Origin: J095 sp964517605
Lineage (GTDB): Bacteria > Chloroflexota > Anaerolineae > 4572-78 > J111
Assembly: GCA_964517605.1 (NCBI GenBank)
Contig: CAZFCE010000007.1
Location: 62,001 to 126,000, forward strand
Length of the DNA stretch: 64,000 bases
Direction: 5' to 3'
The notes under the pieces: model-generated
Told to the model about the DNA's origin: nothing
The model's database searches: none
What the model saw: the letters and a program-made list of their open reading frames with translations, nothing else
Shown: positions 31,768 through 40,690 of the stretch, piece by piece
Layout: every line of letters begins with the position of its first letter
Position numbering within the stretch: the stretch's first letter is position 1
Translations under genes and position numbers: made by a program

Positions 31768-32646
31768 ATGCCAACCGTAGCTTTTCATGGAATTAATGGC
31801 GCTCATTCTCAAACCGCCATCTTTCAATTTTTTGGCCCCAGCACGGCCACGCTCTCGTGCCCGTCGCTGGAAGGGATTTTTGAGGCCGTAAAATCTGGCC
31901 GCGCCGATTTGGGCATGCTGCCGGTAGAAAACGCGCTGGCCGGTTCGCAGCCCAGCGCCTATGAGCTGCTCATGGAGCACGACCTGCGGATTCAGGCCGA
32001 GGTAATCATGCGCATTCAGCACACGCTCATGGCTCTACCCGGCGTTAAAATTGATGGCTTAAAGCGCGTGCGCTCTACGCTGCAATCGCTCAATCAGTGC
32101 GAAAAATTTATCAGCCGCCACAAACTGGAGCCGGTGCCCAGCTTTGATACGGCCAGCAGCGCCCGCGACCTGGCCCAAAAACCGGAGCCGGATTTGGGCG
32201 TGATTGCCAGCAAACTGGCCGCCGAAATCTATCAGCTTGAAATTTTAAAAGAAGAAATCGAGGACGCTTCGTTTAATTACACCCGCTTTTTTGTGCTGGG
32301 CAACGACGACCCGCCCCGGGCGCAACGCAGCAAAACCTCGCTCATCTTTTCGGCCCGGCACCTGCCCGGCTCGTTGTACCACTGCCTGGGCGAATTTGCC
32401 GAGCGCAACATCAACCTGACCAAAATCGAAAGCCGCCCGCGCCGCAACCGGCCCTGGCAATACCTGTTTTACCTGGATTTTGAAGGCCACTGGCAAGACC
32501 CCGTGGCCGAGGCCGCCCTGTTGGGGTTGTTGCGCCGGGCCGGCATGGTCAAAATGCTCGGCTCGTACCCCATGGCCACCACCCCCACCCCCGACGACCT
32601 GGGCGCGGCGGTAATGCAGGATAGCGCCGAAGGGGGCGGCCTATGA
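31768..32646 (+). CDS. pheA: Prephenate dehydratase with ACT domain
   Basis: PheA converts prephenate to phenylpyruvate for phenylalanine synthesis. The ATG at 31768 (after GAGGAG) gives 292 residues. The catalytic domain (about 1-180) has VAFHGINGAHSQTA at the start, the LPVENALAGS motif and NYTRFFVLG, which contains the key Thr-Arg-Phe. The C-terminal ACT domain (about 195-275) has the phenylalanine-sensing SLIFSARHLPGSLYHCLGEF and the downstream ESRP. There is no chorismate mutase domain. It overlaps aroF by 4 bases. Confidence 0.95.
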   Translation: MPTVAFHGINGAHSQTAIFQFFGPSTATLSCPSLEGIFEAVKSGRADLGMLPVENALAGSQPSAYELLMEHDLRIQAEVIMRIQHTLMALPGVKIDGLKRVRSTLQSLNQCEKFISRHKLEPVPSFDTASSARDLAQKPEPDLGVIASKLAAEIYQLEILKEEIEDASFNYTRFFVLGNDDPPRAQRSKTSLIFSARHLPGSLYHCLGEFAERNINLTKIESRPRRNRPWQYLFYLDFEGHWQDPVAEAALLGLLRRAGMVKMLGSYPMATTPTPDDLGAAVMQDSAEGGGL

Positions 32647-33659
32647 TTATAATTATGCACCCCGAGGCCACGCCCTCGGAGATTGATAATGTGGTGGCCG
32701 AAGTTGAGGCCAAAGGCTGGCAAACGCATCGCTCCAGCGACCACGGCCAAACCGTGATTGGCTTGCAGGGCCACGGCCAGCCGCTCGACCAGTTTCAGTT
32801 GGGGCAAATGCCGGGCGTGCTCGATAGCATGGCCATCACCAAAAAGTTTAAAGTGGCCAGCCGCGCCTTTCGGCCCGAAGACACTACCTTTAAAATTGGC
32901 GGCGTTACCGTGGGCGGCCCGCAACTAGTAATTATGGCCGGCCCGTGCAGCGTAGAGAGCCGCGAACAGGTTATGGAATCGGCTTGGGCGGTAAAAGCCG
33001 CCGGCGGTCACTTTTTGCGGGGCGGGGCCTACAAACCGCGCACCTCGCCGTATGATTTTCAGGGGATGGGCGAAGACGGCCTGCGTCTGCTGGCCGAAGC
33101 CCGCGAAGCCACCGGCCTGCCGGTTGTCACCGAAGTGATGTCGCCCGACAAGGTGAAGCTGGTATCGGTGTACGCCGACGTGCTGCAAATTGGGGCGCGT
33201 AACATGCAAAACTACGATCTGCTCAACGCGGTGGGGCAGGCCCAGCGCCCGGTGCTGCTCAAACGCGGCATGTCGGCCACCATTGAGGACTTGCTCATGG
33301 CCGCCGAGTATATTTTGCGCCACGGCAACACCCAGGTGATGTTGTGCGAACGCGGCATTCGCACCTTTGATAACAAATACGCCCGCAACACCTTTGACGT
33401 AAACGCCATTCCGCTGCTCAAAGAGCTAACTCACCTGCCCATCATTGCCGACCCTAGCCATGCCATTGGGGTGCGGCGGTATGTTAAAGCGATGGCGCTG
33501 GCGGGGGTAGCCGCCGGAGCCGATGGCCTGATTATTGAAATTCATCCCAACCCGGATAAAGCGGTATCTGATGGGCCGCAGAGCCTGACGCTGGAGCAGT
33601 TTGCCGCGTTGATGCCGCAAATCCGGGCGATGGCGGCGGCGGTGGGCCGAGAAGCATAA
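32643..33659 (+). CDS. aroF: 3-deoxy-7-phosphoheptulonate synthase (type I-beta)
   Basis: This is DAHP synthase, the first step of the shikimate pathway. The 338-residue protein has an N-terminal ferredoxin-like regulatory domain (about 1-70, IIIMHPEATPSEIDNVV). The KDO8P-synthase-like barrel follows, with VIMAGPCSVESREQV, GGAYKPRTSPYDFQG, LLKRGMSATIEDLL and PIIADPSHAIGVR, which hold the phosphate and metal ligands. This layout is the Thermotoga/Bacillus-type beta class. The ATGA overlap couples it to pheA. A bidirectional terminator follows. Confidence 0.95.
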   Translation: MIIIMHPEATPSEIDNVVAEVEAKGWQTHRSSDHGQTVIGLQGHGQPLDQFQLGQMPGVLDSMAITKKFKVASRAFRPEDTTFKIGGVTVGGPQLVIMAGPCSVESREQVMESAWAVKAAGGHFLRGGAYKPRTSPYDFQGMGEDGLRLLAEAREATGLPVVTEVMSPDKVKLVSVYADVLQIGARNMQNYDLLNAVGQAQRPVLLKRGMSATIEDLLMAAEYILRHGNTQVMLCERGIRTFDNKYARNTFDVNAIPLLKELTHLPIIADPSHAIGVRRYVKAMALAGVAAGADGLIIEIHPNPDKAVSDGPQSLTLEQFAALMPQIRAMAAAVGREA

Positions 33660-33686
33660 GGCTGCCGGTTTTTCTAACGGAGAATA

Positions 33687-33721
33687 AAAAAGAGATGGGT
33701 TGTTTAGCCCCATCTCTTTTT
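33687..33721. terminator. Bidirectional terminator between aroF and citrate synthase
   Basis: AAAAAGAGATGGG (33687-33699) pairs with CCCATCTCTTTTT (33709-33721). The flanking A and T tracts serve both convergent transcripts. Confidence 0.93.
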
Positions 33722-33740
33722 AGTTTACGGCACAAGCGGA

Positions 33741-34877
33741 TTAGCGCTCTTCAATGGGCGTCCATTTTAGCCCTTTGGGGCCGGTATAATCGGCGCGGGG
33801 CCGGATGAGTCGGTTGTTATCATACTGGTCCATAATATGGGCCACCCAACCGGCAATCCGGCTGAGCGCGAACATGGGGGTGAACATGTCCATTTCCAGT
33901 CCCAGCATGAACAGCAACGGCGCCGAATAGTAATCAACATTGGGGTAGAGTTTGCGTTCCTGGAAGTAGGGGTGAGCGGCGGCCAGTTCTTCCAGTTTTA
34001 CGGCAATGTCAAACCATTTGCGGTGCTCCGAGGTTTCGGCCAGTTTTTCTACGCGGGCGCGCAGGTGCGGCGCGCGCGGATCCAAGGCTTTGTACACACG
34101 GTGGCCAATGCCCATAACCCGTTTTTTGGTGTTGACGTGGCCGTAAAACCAGGGTTCTACGTTTTCAATATTGCCGATTTCTTTGAACTGGGACATTGCT
34201 TCTTGCACCGCGCCGCCGTGGGCGTGGCCGCTGAGCGCGCCAATACCGCTGACTACGGCGGAGTACATGCCCGCCCAGGTGGCGGCGGTAACGCGGCAGG
34301 CAAAGGTTGAGGCGTTAAAATCGTGTTCGGCCAGCAGCACCAGGTACATATCCAGCGCGTCAATCGCCTCTTGCGAAGGTTCGCGGCCATTCAGCATCCA
34401 CAAAAAATTGCCGGCGTGGTTTAAATCCTCGCGGGGCGGAATGGGGCGCAGCCCTTTGCGGTAGCGGGCAAAGGCGGCCATAACGGTGGGCATTTTGGCC
34501 AGAATGTCATCGGCTTTGAGCAGGCTGGTTTCGCGGTCAAACGTAAGTTTTTCCGGGTCGTACAAACCAATTTGCGATACCCCGGTGCGGCACACCGACA
34601 TTGGGCGGGCGTTCCGAGGCATAGACTGAATAAGATTGAGGTGATCTTTGTTCAGGTCGCGGCGGGTGGTTATACGTTCGGTGAGCAGGCCCAGCTCTTC
34701 GTGGTTGGGCAGCTTCCCATGCCAGAGCAGGTACACTGTTTCTTCAAACGATACATTGGGGGCCAGTTCATCTATGTTATAACCACGATAGATTAACTCG
34801 CCTAGATCGCCGTCAATAAAACAGATGTCCTGTTGGCCAACAACAACACCTTCTAATCCGGCATTTACTTCGCTCAT
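33741..34877 (-). CDS. gltA: Citrate synthase (type II-like, short form)
   Basis: It condenses acetyl-CoA with oxaloacetate for the TCA cycle. The 378-residue protein has the N-terminal EVNAGLEGVVVGQQDICFID region of the Gram-positive and archaeal short forms. Catalytic motifs are SGHAHGGAVQEAM (His), GIGHRVYKALDPRAPHL (His) and NVDYYSAPL (Asp). 2-Methylcitrate synthase is a close relative; no prp genes are nearby, so citrate synthase is the better call. It has its own promoter and stands alone. Confidence 0.92.
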   Translation of the reverse strand: MSEVNAGLEGVVVGQQDICFIDGDLGELIYRGYNIDELAPNVSFEETVYLLWHGKLPNHEELGLLTERITTRRDLNKDHLNLIQSMPRNARPMSVCRTGVSQIGLYDPEKLTFDRETSLLKADDILAKMPTVMAAFARYRKGLRPIPPREDLNHAGNFLWMLNGREPSQEAIDALDMYLVLLAEHDFNASTFACRVTAATWAGMYSAVVSGIGALSGHAHGGAVQEAMSQFKEIGNIENVEPWFYGHVNTKKRVMGIGHRVYKALDPRAPHLRARVEKLAETSEHRKWFDIAVKLEELAAAHPYFQERKLYPNVDYYSAPLLFMLGLEMDMFTPMFALSRIAGWVAHIMDQYDNNRLIRPRADYTGPKGLKWTPIEER

Positions 34878-34912
34878 GGGTACGACTCCTTTTCTTAAAA
34901 TAAAGTTGGTGA

Positions 34913-34940
34913 ATTATATCACTAGTGTTTTATTGGACAA
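34913..34940 (-). promoter_or_regulatory. Promoter of the citrate synthase gene
   Basis: On the minus strand TTGTCC (34940-34935), 16 bases, then a perfect TATAAT (34918-34913). A short leader with AAAAGGAG follows to the ATG at 34877. Confidence 0.78.
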
Positions 34941-35307
34941 GAATGCGCCTCTGTTTTTGAAACCAGCGGCAGGCGCGTAATCCGCTGCTAAAGGCCAAAG
35001 TAAATTGGGCGGGGTGTTTGCATCAACGCCTGCCACCCATAGACTGGGTAAAATTTTTGCCGGTGCGATTCTCAGTGATAGTGACCATATCTTTACTTAT
35101 CGGTGGCTCCTTTATTTAATTTGATTTTGCCGCCGGACTAACCGGCGCATCAAAATTTTTGTTGATTTGAACGACGTGAGGCTGAAATAAAGGGGGGAGG
35201 GACGGCTTAGTACGGGATTCTAGCACAAACCCCGTTTTCTTTCAAGATGAAAATTTTTGTTTTTGGCGAATTTTCGCCAAATTTTTAGGGAAAACGGCGC
35301 GACATAG
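34941..35307. other. Intergenic stretch without a gene
   Basis: About 370 bases with no supported reading frame. It holds one hairpin, TTTGGCGAA-TT-TTCGCCAAA (35262-35281), followed by a T-run on the plus strand only. For the minus-strand gene ending at 35308 the hairpin is in terminator position but lacks Ts. I see nothing else. Confidence 0.6.
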
Positions 35308-36588
35308 TTAGCGTGGCGGGTGCACTTTGAGGTATTGGGTGAGCAAATCGAGCATGCGCCCGGCGTTTGGCCCCAAAATGTTGTAAGAGTTCCACTGGCT
35401 GTCGTTGGTGCCGGCCAAAAAGATGGCCGCGCCTTTTATATAGTCATCCTGTTGCAGGTTTTCATCGTACCAGATGAGCTGATCCATGTACACGCCGGGC
35501 GGGTCGTTGCGCAGGCCGTTGGCCAGCCAGGTATCAATGAAATCCTGCCAGCCTTTGGCTTTTTCAGGGCCGGGCCGGGGGCGCACCAGGCCATCTACGC
35601 CGCATTCGGTTATTAAACAGGGCGTGTCGCCAAAGCCCATCGGCGTTAGGTAGTTGCGGTAGGCTTTGCGGTAGCGCAGCGTTAGCCAGCCTTCGTCGCC
35701 CTGCGCCGGTTCGCCATTAAGCTGGAGCGAGCCGGCCCGAAATTGCATGACCGGCGCGGAATATTCGTGCAGGCCCAGGTAGCCGTTGTACTGCCGAATG
35801 GCCGCCAGCGCGGGTTTGAAGTGGGGCCACAATTCCAGCGGAGGATGGCCGGCGGCAAAGTTACCCACCACGGAGCGCAGGCCGTTTTCGGCCAACAGGC
35901 GAGTGCGTTCGGCTTCAAAATCGGCCAGGCGTTGCATTTTTTCCACGGTGTCGGCCAGAGGCTCGTTGTAGGCTTCCCAAGCGGTAAAGGCGGCCAGCCG
36001 TCCGGGGGTGGTGGCCAGCGGCAGGAGTTGATTTACAAAACTTTGCGCCTGGGGCAGGGGATCAATGTCCAGATTGATCTGGTCTAAATGGATGCGCCCC
36101 ACCAGAATGGTGTTGGGCGAGGCATCTTTAATGCCCTGAGCAAAGTTGGCGTCAATTTCCAGCGTTTTAATCAGCGCCGGTTTGGCCTGGTTGAGCATTT
36201 CAAATACAGCCGCCTCGTATTGGGTGAGAAACAGCCCCAGTTTGCTGGGCGGGCCGGGCGGGTAGGGCGTGGGTTCGATGGTGCTGCTGGTGGCGGTAGG
36301 TTCGGGCGTGGGTTCGGTGGTGGCGGTTTCGGTGGGCGTGGCGGTGCCGATAGCCGTGGGCGCGGCCTGGGTGGGCGTGCTCCACGGGGTGCTGGTGGCG
36401 GTGGGCGTAAAGGTTGGCAGCGAGGTGCCGGGCATCGAGGTTGACAGCCGGGCGGCAGGCTCATTGGGATTGCGGTTGAGTAAATTGGTCAGGCCGCAAG
36501 CCTGCAAAAAGGTTAGCAGGCTCAGGTAGCCCGCGCCTCGTAGAAAATGTCGTCGGTCCATTTCTTTTCTCTTTCGGGTAGTCATCAA
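35308..36588 (-). CDS. Tat-exported lipoprotein with glycosidase-like TIM barrel
   Basis: The 426-residue product starts with a twin-arginine signal (MDRRHFLRGAGYLSLLTF) running into a lipobox-like FLQAC, so it is probably a Tat-exported lipoprotein. A Pro-Thr-Ser-rich linker (about 45-115) leads to a C-terminal barrel. In the barrel FTAWEAYNEP and CLITECGVDG match the acid/base Glu (NEP) and nucleophile Glu placements of clan GH-A glycosidases. The substrate is unknown. The start may be the internal Met just before DRRHF rather than the first codon. A second protein with the same barrel type lies at 38609. Confidence 0.75.
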   Translation of the reverse strand: MMTTRKRKEMDRRHFLRGAGYLSLLTFLQACGLTNLLNRNPNEPAARLSTSMPGTSLPTFTPTATSTPWSTPTQAAPTAIGTATPTETATTEPTPEPTATSSTIEPTPYPPGPPSKLGLFLTQYEAAVFEMLNQAKPALIKTLEIDANFAQGIKDASPNTILVGRIHLDQINLDIDPLPQAQSFVNQLLPLATTPGRLAAFTAWEAYNEPLADTVEKMQRLADFEAERTRLLAENGLRSVVGNFAAGHPPLELWPHFKPALAAIRQYNGYLGLHEYSAPVMQFRAGSLQLNGEPAQGDEGWLTLRYRKAYRNYLTPMGFGDTPCLITECGVDGLVRPRPGPEKAKGWQDFIDTWLANGLRNDPPGVYMDQLIWYDENLQQDDYIKGAAIFLAGTNDSQWNSYNILGPNAGRMLDLLTQYLKVHPPR

Positions 36589-36604
36589 TTATTTTCCCGG
36601 CGTT

Positions 36605-36629
36605 GAGGCAACCACAAGGTTGCCGCCTC
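36605..36629. repeat. Imperfect palindrome of the GGTTGCC family
   Basis: GAGGCAACC, a short ACAA loop region and GGTTGCCGCCTC form an imperfect hairpin upstream of the lipoprotein gene. Its core matches the palindromes at 9811, 41776 and 60032. Confidence 0.5.
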
Positions 36630-36655
36630 TACGGGGAACACCCGGCAGCGATGGA

Positions 36656-37444
36656 TTAGTCCGTATAAATCCAACGCCGAGAGTCAATCTTACCATCCGG
36701 CGGGGCGGGGTCAAAATCATCAGCGGCGGTTTCGGCGGGCGGGCGGTACACCGGGCAGCCGTTGGCTTTAAACTGGCAGGTCTCGCAGTGCAGGCCGGGC
36801 CGGGCGCTGATTTTTTGTTGCGCCAGCGCCCGTACCGGATCACGCAGGCGGCTAAAATTGGCCCGGTATTCGTCCTCGCTCAGTTCAACGGTGATTTCCT
36901 GGTTGGGGTGCAGCCACAGTTGTTGCAAGCGCACCGGCCGTTTGAGCGGGTACGCCGCCGCTACCAGCGCGTGGTAAACGGCGCTGGCCGGAAGGAGGCG
37001 CAGTTGGTCGGGGGTGGGCGGCGGCTCCGGGCCGGTGCTGAACAGAATGGCCAGAATGCCGCCATCGTTGGTTTGGTCTAGCCGGTCAACCACGCCGTTG
37101 AGTTGCAGCGGCACTCCGGCCAGCGAAATTTTAAGCGATAACGCCTCGTTGGTGGCCATAACGCGCGGCCAGTCGCGGCGCAGGCGGTGGTAGTAGTTTT
37201 CGGCCATTTTTTTGGCAGTGGGATAATGCTGCACCGGCTCAAGATATTTGGCCAGCGACAGCCGGGCCGGGCCGCCCGCCGCATGGAGCCGGGCCAGCAC
37301 TTTGCGCACCCGGCTGTCAAGATCGGCGGAGTCGGATTGGGGCGCGGGCAGGTTGGGAGATTGCTGCAAAAAGTGGTAGTGCAGCAAACATTCCATGAGC
37401 GCGGCAACATTGGCCGGGGTGAGCAAAACAGGCGCGGGTTTCAT
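36656..37444 (-). CDS. PD-(D/E)XK-like (AddB/Cas4-type) protein, catalytic motif apparently lost
   Basis: The 262-residue protein resembles the PDDEXK_1 or Cas4-like family of RecB nuclease domains. It has an N-terminal Cys in an AALMECLLHYHF motif (C19) and C-terminal C220-X2-C223-X6-C230, which together are the four-cysteine iron-sulfur pattern of this family. GVVDRLDQ (D120, R121) matches the first acidic motif. The usual D-x-K-x-G strand is instead I133-L-F-S-T-G138, lacking both the acid and the Lys. It is therefore probably a non-catalytic or altered member. It stands between the glycosidase-like gene and proB without obvious partners. Confidence 0.65.
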   Translation of the reverse strand: MKPAPVLLTPANVAALMECLLHYHFLQQSPNLPAPQSDSADLDSRVRKVLARLHAAGGPARLSLAKYLEPVQHYPTAKKMAENYYHRLRRDWPRVMATNEALSLKISLAGVPLQLNGVVDRLDQTNDGGILAILFSTGPEPPPTPDQLRLLPASAVYHALVAAAYPLKRPVRLQQLWLHPNQEITVELSEDEYRANFSRLRDPVRALAQQKISARPGLHCETCQFKANGCPVYRPPAETAADDFDPAPPDGKIDSRRWIYTD

Positions 37445-37502
37445 GCTTAAAGATTAGCACGGGTGTTCTGTGTCGTCAAGTAGTACCATTGAGCCGACGG
37501 GT

Positions 37503-38603
37503 TTATAAAACTACCAGGTTATCCCGGTGGATGGCGGTGGGGCCGTAATCAAAACCCAAAATCTGGTTAATCTGGCTGGATTGCTGCCCGCAAATTACCC
37601 GCAGGTCGCTGGATTTGTAGTGGGCCAGGCCGCGCCCAACTTCGTGGCCGGCGGGGTTAACCACGGCGATGGTTGCGCCGCGTTCAAAATCGCCTTCAAC
37701 CTGGGTAACGCCCACCACCAGCAAACTTTTGCCGGCGTTGACCAGCGCATTCACCGCGCCCTGGTCGGCGGTAACGCGGCCATGCACCGGCTCGGCTAAA
37801 ATCCAGCGTTTGCGGCTTTCTACCCGGCTAAATTGAGTGGCAAACCGCGTGCCCAGCGCTTCGCCGTTGAGCACGCGCAGAATGGCGTCGGGTTCGCTGC
37901 CGGGAGCAATCACCACTTCAACGCCGGAGCGGGTGGCCAGTTCGGCGGCCTCGATTTTGGTGGTCATGCCGCCGGTGCCCACGTTGCCGCTGCTGCCGCC
38001 GGCCATCGCCCGAATGTCGTCGGTGATGGTGGTGACCAGCGGAATTAACCGGGCTTCGGGGTTGGCGTTGGGGTCGGCGGTGTACAGGCCGCGCTGATCG
38101 GTTAAAATAATAAGCAAATCGGCTTCAACCAGGTTGGCCACCATCGCCGACAGGTTATCGTTATCGCCAAATTTTATTTCGTCAATGGCCACCACGTCGT
38201 TTTCGTTAATAATCGGGATGACCGTTTTTTGGTTGAGCAAAACCTGAAAGGTGTTGCGGGCGTTCAGGTAGCGGGTGCGGTTGGCCAGGTCGGCGCGGGT
38301 GAGTAGCGCCTGGGCCACGGTGAGGCCGTACATCTCAAAAATTTTTTGGTACAGGGCCAGCAAATGCCCCTGGCCCACCGCCGCCAACATTTGTTTGTAG
38401 GGAATATCGCGTTTGTGGGTGGGCGCGCTCATGCCCATTAGCTCGCGGCCCGCAAAAATTGCCCCGGATGTTACCAAAAGAGGCTGGTGGTTTAGCTCTT
38501 TGAGCCGCGCTAACTGGCGGGCCAACTCGATGAGGCGCGGGCGGTGGATGCGCGGCGTGCCGGCGCGCAAAACGTTTGTGCCAACTTTTACAACGATTCT
38601 CAT
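37503..38603 (-). CDS. proB: Glutamate 5-kinase with PUA domain
   Basis: ProB phosphorylates glutamate for proline synthesis. The amino-acid-kinase domain (about 1-255) shows VVKVGTNVLRAG, the SGAIFAGRELMG loop, NENDVVAIDEIKFGDNDNLSA and GGMTTKIEAAELATRSG. A C-terminal PUA domain follows (about 270-350, KRWILAEPVHGRVTADQGA). The length of 366 is typical of E. coli-like ProB. proA and proC are not in the window. It starts 6 bases after the stop of the upstream TolB-like gene, so the two may be co-transcribed. Confidence 0.95.
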   Translation of the reverse strand: MRIVVKVGTNVLRAGTPRIHRPRLIELARQLARLKELNHQPLLVTSGAIFAGRELMGMSAPTHKRDIPYKQMLAAVGQGHLLALYQKIFEMYGLTVAQALLTRADLANRTRYLNARNTFQVLLNQKTVIPIINENDVVAIDEIKFGDNDNLSAMVANLVEADLLIILTDQRGLYTADPNANPEARLIPLVTTITDDIRAMAGGSSGNVGTGGMTTKIEAAELATRSGVEVVIAPGSEPDAILRVLNGEALGTRFATQFSRVESRKRWILAEPVHGRVTADQGAVNALVNAGKSLLVVGVTQVEGDFERGATIAVVNPAGHEVGRGLAHYKSSDLRVICGQQSSQINQILGFDYGPTAIHRDNLVVL

Positions 38604-38608
38604 ATTTT

Positions 38609-40561
38609 TTACCGGTTACGCATTTCCTGCCGGAGAGTGGTGTAAGCCAGCCGTGGCGTGTGGTTGGGGTTGAGAATGGCGTACCAGCGCATTGGCTCGG
38701 CGGATGGATACCAGGCCACGGTGCTGAAATCCAGGTTAAACAGAAACGCCGCTTCTACAAACGGCCAATCGCGTTGAATTTTGCGGTACGCCTCAACCAA
38801 ATATTGAGCCTGCTGCGCTTCGGATACGGCGGCCTTTTGGTGTTCGCCCAAATCCCAGTTGGATTGCAGCACCCAGCCAAATTCGGTAATCCAGATGGGC
38901 GTAGCGCCATCGCCGTATTTTTCCATAATGGCGTGCTGGTCGGCCACCCGCGAAAGCGATAACCCGTCCGGGTCAACCTGATCCGGGGGATGGCCAAAGG
39001 TGTAGGGGTGGCTGCCCAGCGCATCAAAATAGCCTTTGGCCCCGGCTTTGTACATGCCTTCAATAAAGGCCAGATCGCCGTAGGCGGTGGGCGAGCCGTT
39101 GCCGGTGGTTGCCAGCCCCCCGCTGATGACCAGCGCGGCGGGATCGGCGGTTTTGATGGCGGTGTAGGCGGCCTTGAGTAACTCGGTGTAGGCGGCGGGG
39201 TCGGGGTGCTGGTTGCCCCACTCGTAGTTCAGGTTGGGTTCGTTCCAGATTTCGTAGGCGGCTACTTTGCCTTTGTAGCGGGTAGCCAGTTCGGTGAGAA
39301 AGTTGGCAAAGTTGGCCGCGTTATTGGGCGGATTGGTGAACATGCTGTTGTTGGGTCTGGCCCACTCCGGTGAGCTATGCACGCGCAACAAAATTTTTAC
39401 ATCCTGGTCACCCAGCGCCTTGACCACGTTATCGGGGTCAACCCAGCGAAACTTGCCGCGTTCCGGCTCTACCGTGCCCCAGTTGACGTAGCCCTTGCCC
39501 CAGCCAAAACCCATATCGTTAATAAGATAGGCCATGCTCAGGTCGGCCAGGTTTACGCCGGTTTTTAGCCGGGTAGTTGCGGCGGGTAAATTGCCGGTGG
39601 CGGCCTGCGCCACATTGCCGACGGCGGTGGGCGTAAAATTGGCGGTGGGATTAAACACCAAAAAATCGTCCCAGGCCTCGTTGGTGGTAATCTGGATGGG
39701 TTGGCCGCCGGCTGCCGGCAAAGCGAACACTTCGTGGTTGCCGTTGGCCCACGCGGTAAAGGTAATCCACTGGCCATCCGCCGACCAGTTGAGCGACCCC
39801 AGCCAGCCGGAACCCTGGTAAATTTGAGTTAAGTTTTCCAGATTGGGGCCGAGTACATAAATCCCGGCTTGCCCGGCGGCGTCCCAACCCACAAACGCCA
39901 GCCGTTGGCTATCGGGCGCCCAGGTTGGCGCGGTGCCTTGCAGTTGGGCGGAGGTGGCAATTTTCTCGTCGGTGCCATCGGGGCGGATGAGGTGAATTTG
40001 CTCAACGCCATCGCGCACGGCGGCAAAAGCAATCAATTTGCCATCGGGCGACCAGGCCGGCAGGCGATCCATCTCCTCGTTGAACGTAAGCTGAATGGCG
40101 GTGTCGCTTTCCAGGCTTTGCACAAACAGTTCCGGGTCGCCGTCGCGCTCCGAAACAAAGGCCACGGTTTGGCAACTGGGCGACCAGGTGGGGCTGTAAT
40201 CCCAGGCCGGGTTGTTGGTAAGGTTTTTGGGTTGCGGCGTTGGGTTGGCGGCGGTGGGCATGTCCAGCAGCCAGATATCGCTGTTGCCGCTGCGGTTGCT
40301 GGTAAAGGCCAGCTTTTTGCCATCGGGCGACCACATGGGCGACCAATCGGAGGAGCCGGCGCTGTTGGTAAGGTTTACCAGCTTGCCGGCATCGTTTAAA
40401 ACAAAAATATTGCCGGCCCCGGCGCGATCCGAGGCAAAGGCGTACATGGCAGGTTTGGGTTGGTTATCGGTATTAAAAAAATAGAACAAGCCGAGGGTGA
40501 TGGCCAGCGCAACTACAATCACCCCCCCGGCTGCGATGATTGCCAGATATTTTTTTTGCAT
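38609..40561 (-). CDS. Membrane-anchored TolB-like propeller fused to a glycosidase-like barrel
   Basis: The 650-residue product has one N-terminal membrane segment (about 7-28). A beta-propeller of five or so PD40/WD40-like repeats follows at about 38-275 (WSPMWSPDGKKLAFTSNRSG, YSPTWSPSCQTVAF, PAWSPDGKLIAF). From about 320 a GH39- or GH-A-like TIM barrel follows, with YEIWNEPNLNYEW (acid/base Glu) and PIWITEFGW (nucleophile Glu). It faces outside the membrane. The combination suggests binding and cleavage of surface or environmental glycans; the substrate cannot be read. It is related in its barrel to the lipoprotein at 35308. Confidence 0.8.
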   Translation of the reverse strand: MQKKYLAIIAAGGVIVVALAITLGLFYFFNTDNQPKPAMYAFASDRAGAGNIFVLNDAGKLVNLTNSAGSSDWSPMWSPDGKKLAFTSNRSGNSDIWLLDMPTAANPTPQPKNLTNNPAWDYSPTWSPSCQTVAFVSERDGDPELFVQSLESDTAIQLTFNEEMDRLPAWSPDGKLIAFAAVRDGVEQIHLIRPDGTDEKIATSAQLQGTAPTWAPDSQRLAFVGWDAAGQAGIYVLGPNLENLTQIYQGSGWLGSLNWSADGQWITFTAWANGNHEVFALPAAGGQPIQITTNEAWDDFLVFNPTANFTPTAVGNVAQAATGNLPAATTRLKTGVNLADLSMAYLINDMGFGWGKGYVNWGTVEPERGKFRWVDPDNVVKALGDQDVKILLRVHSSPEWARPNNSMFTNPPNNAANFANFLTELATRYKGKVAAYEIWNEPNLNYEWGNQHPDPAAYTELLKAAYTAIKTADPAALVISGGLATTGNGSPTAYGDLAFIEGMYKAGAKGYFDALGSHPYTFGHPPDQVDPDGLSLSRVADQHAIMEKYGDGATPIWITEFGWVLQSNWDLGEHQKAAVSEAQQAQYLVEAYRKIQRDWPFVEAAFLFNLDFSTVAWYPSAEPMRWYAILNPNHTPRLAYTTLRQEMRNR

Positions 40562-40624
40562 AGGCCGCGTAGTATAGCATTATCGTCCGGCAGGGGCAAA
40601 GTGATTTAAGAAATCCGGCAGTGG

Positions 40625-40653
40625 TTCGGAGTAAAGGTGACAGGTGGTATAAT
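40625..40653 (+). promoter_or_regulatory. Putative promoter of the dehydrogenase gene
   Basis: TATAAT (40648-40653) lies 38 bases before the ATG, with a weak -35 TTCGGA (40625-40630) at 17-base spacing. Confidence 0.5.
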
Positions 40654-40690
40654 TGTAGGTACAATAGCCAAAAAATTCGGGGGGGAAAAC

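Noticed and set aside
35262..35281. Hairpin TTTGGCGAA-TT-TTCGCCAAA as the terminator of the 35308 gene
   Set aside because: The T-run lies only on the plus strand, the wrong side for this minus-strand gene.
36088..36444. Gly-rich plus-strand frame opposite the lipoprotein linker
   Set aside because: It mirrors the Pro/Thr-rich linker of the minus-strand gene and has no ribosome site.
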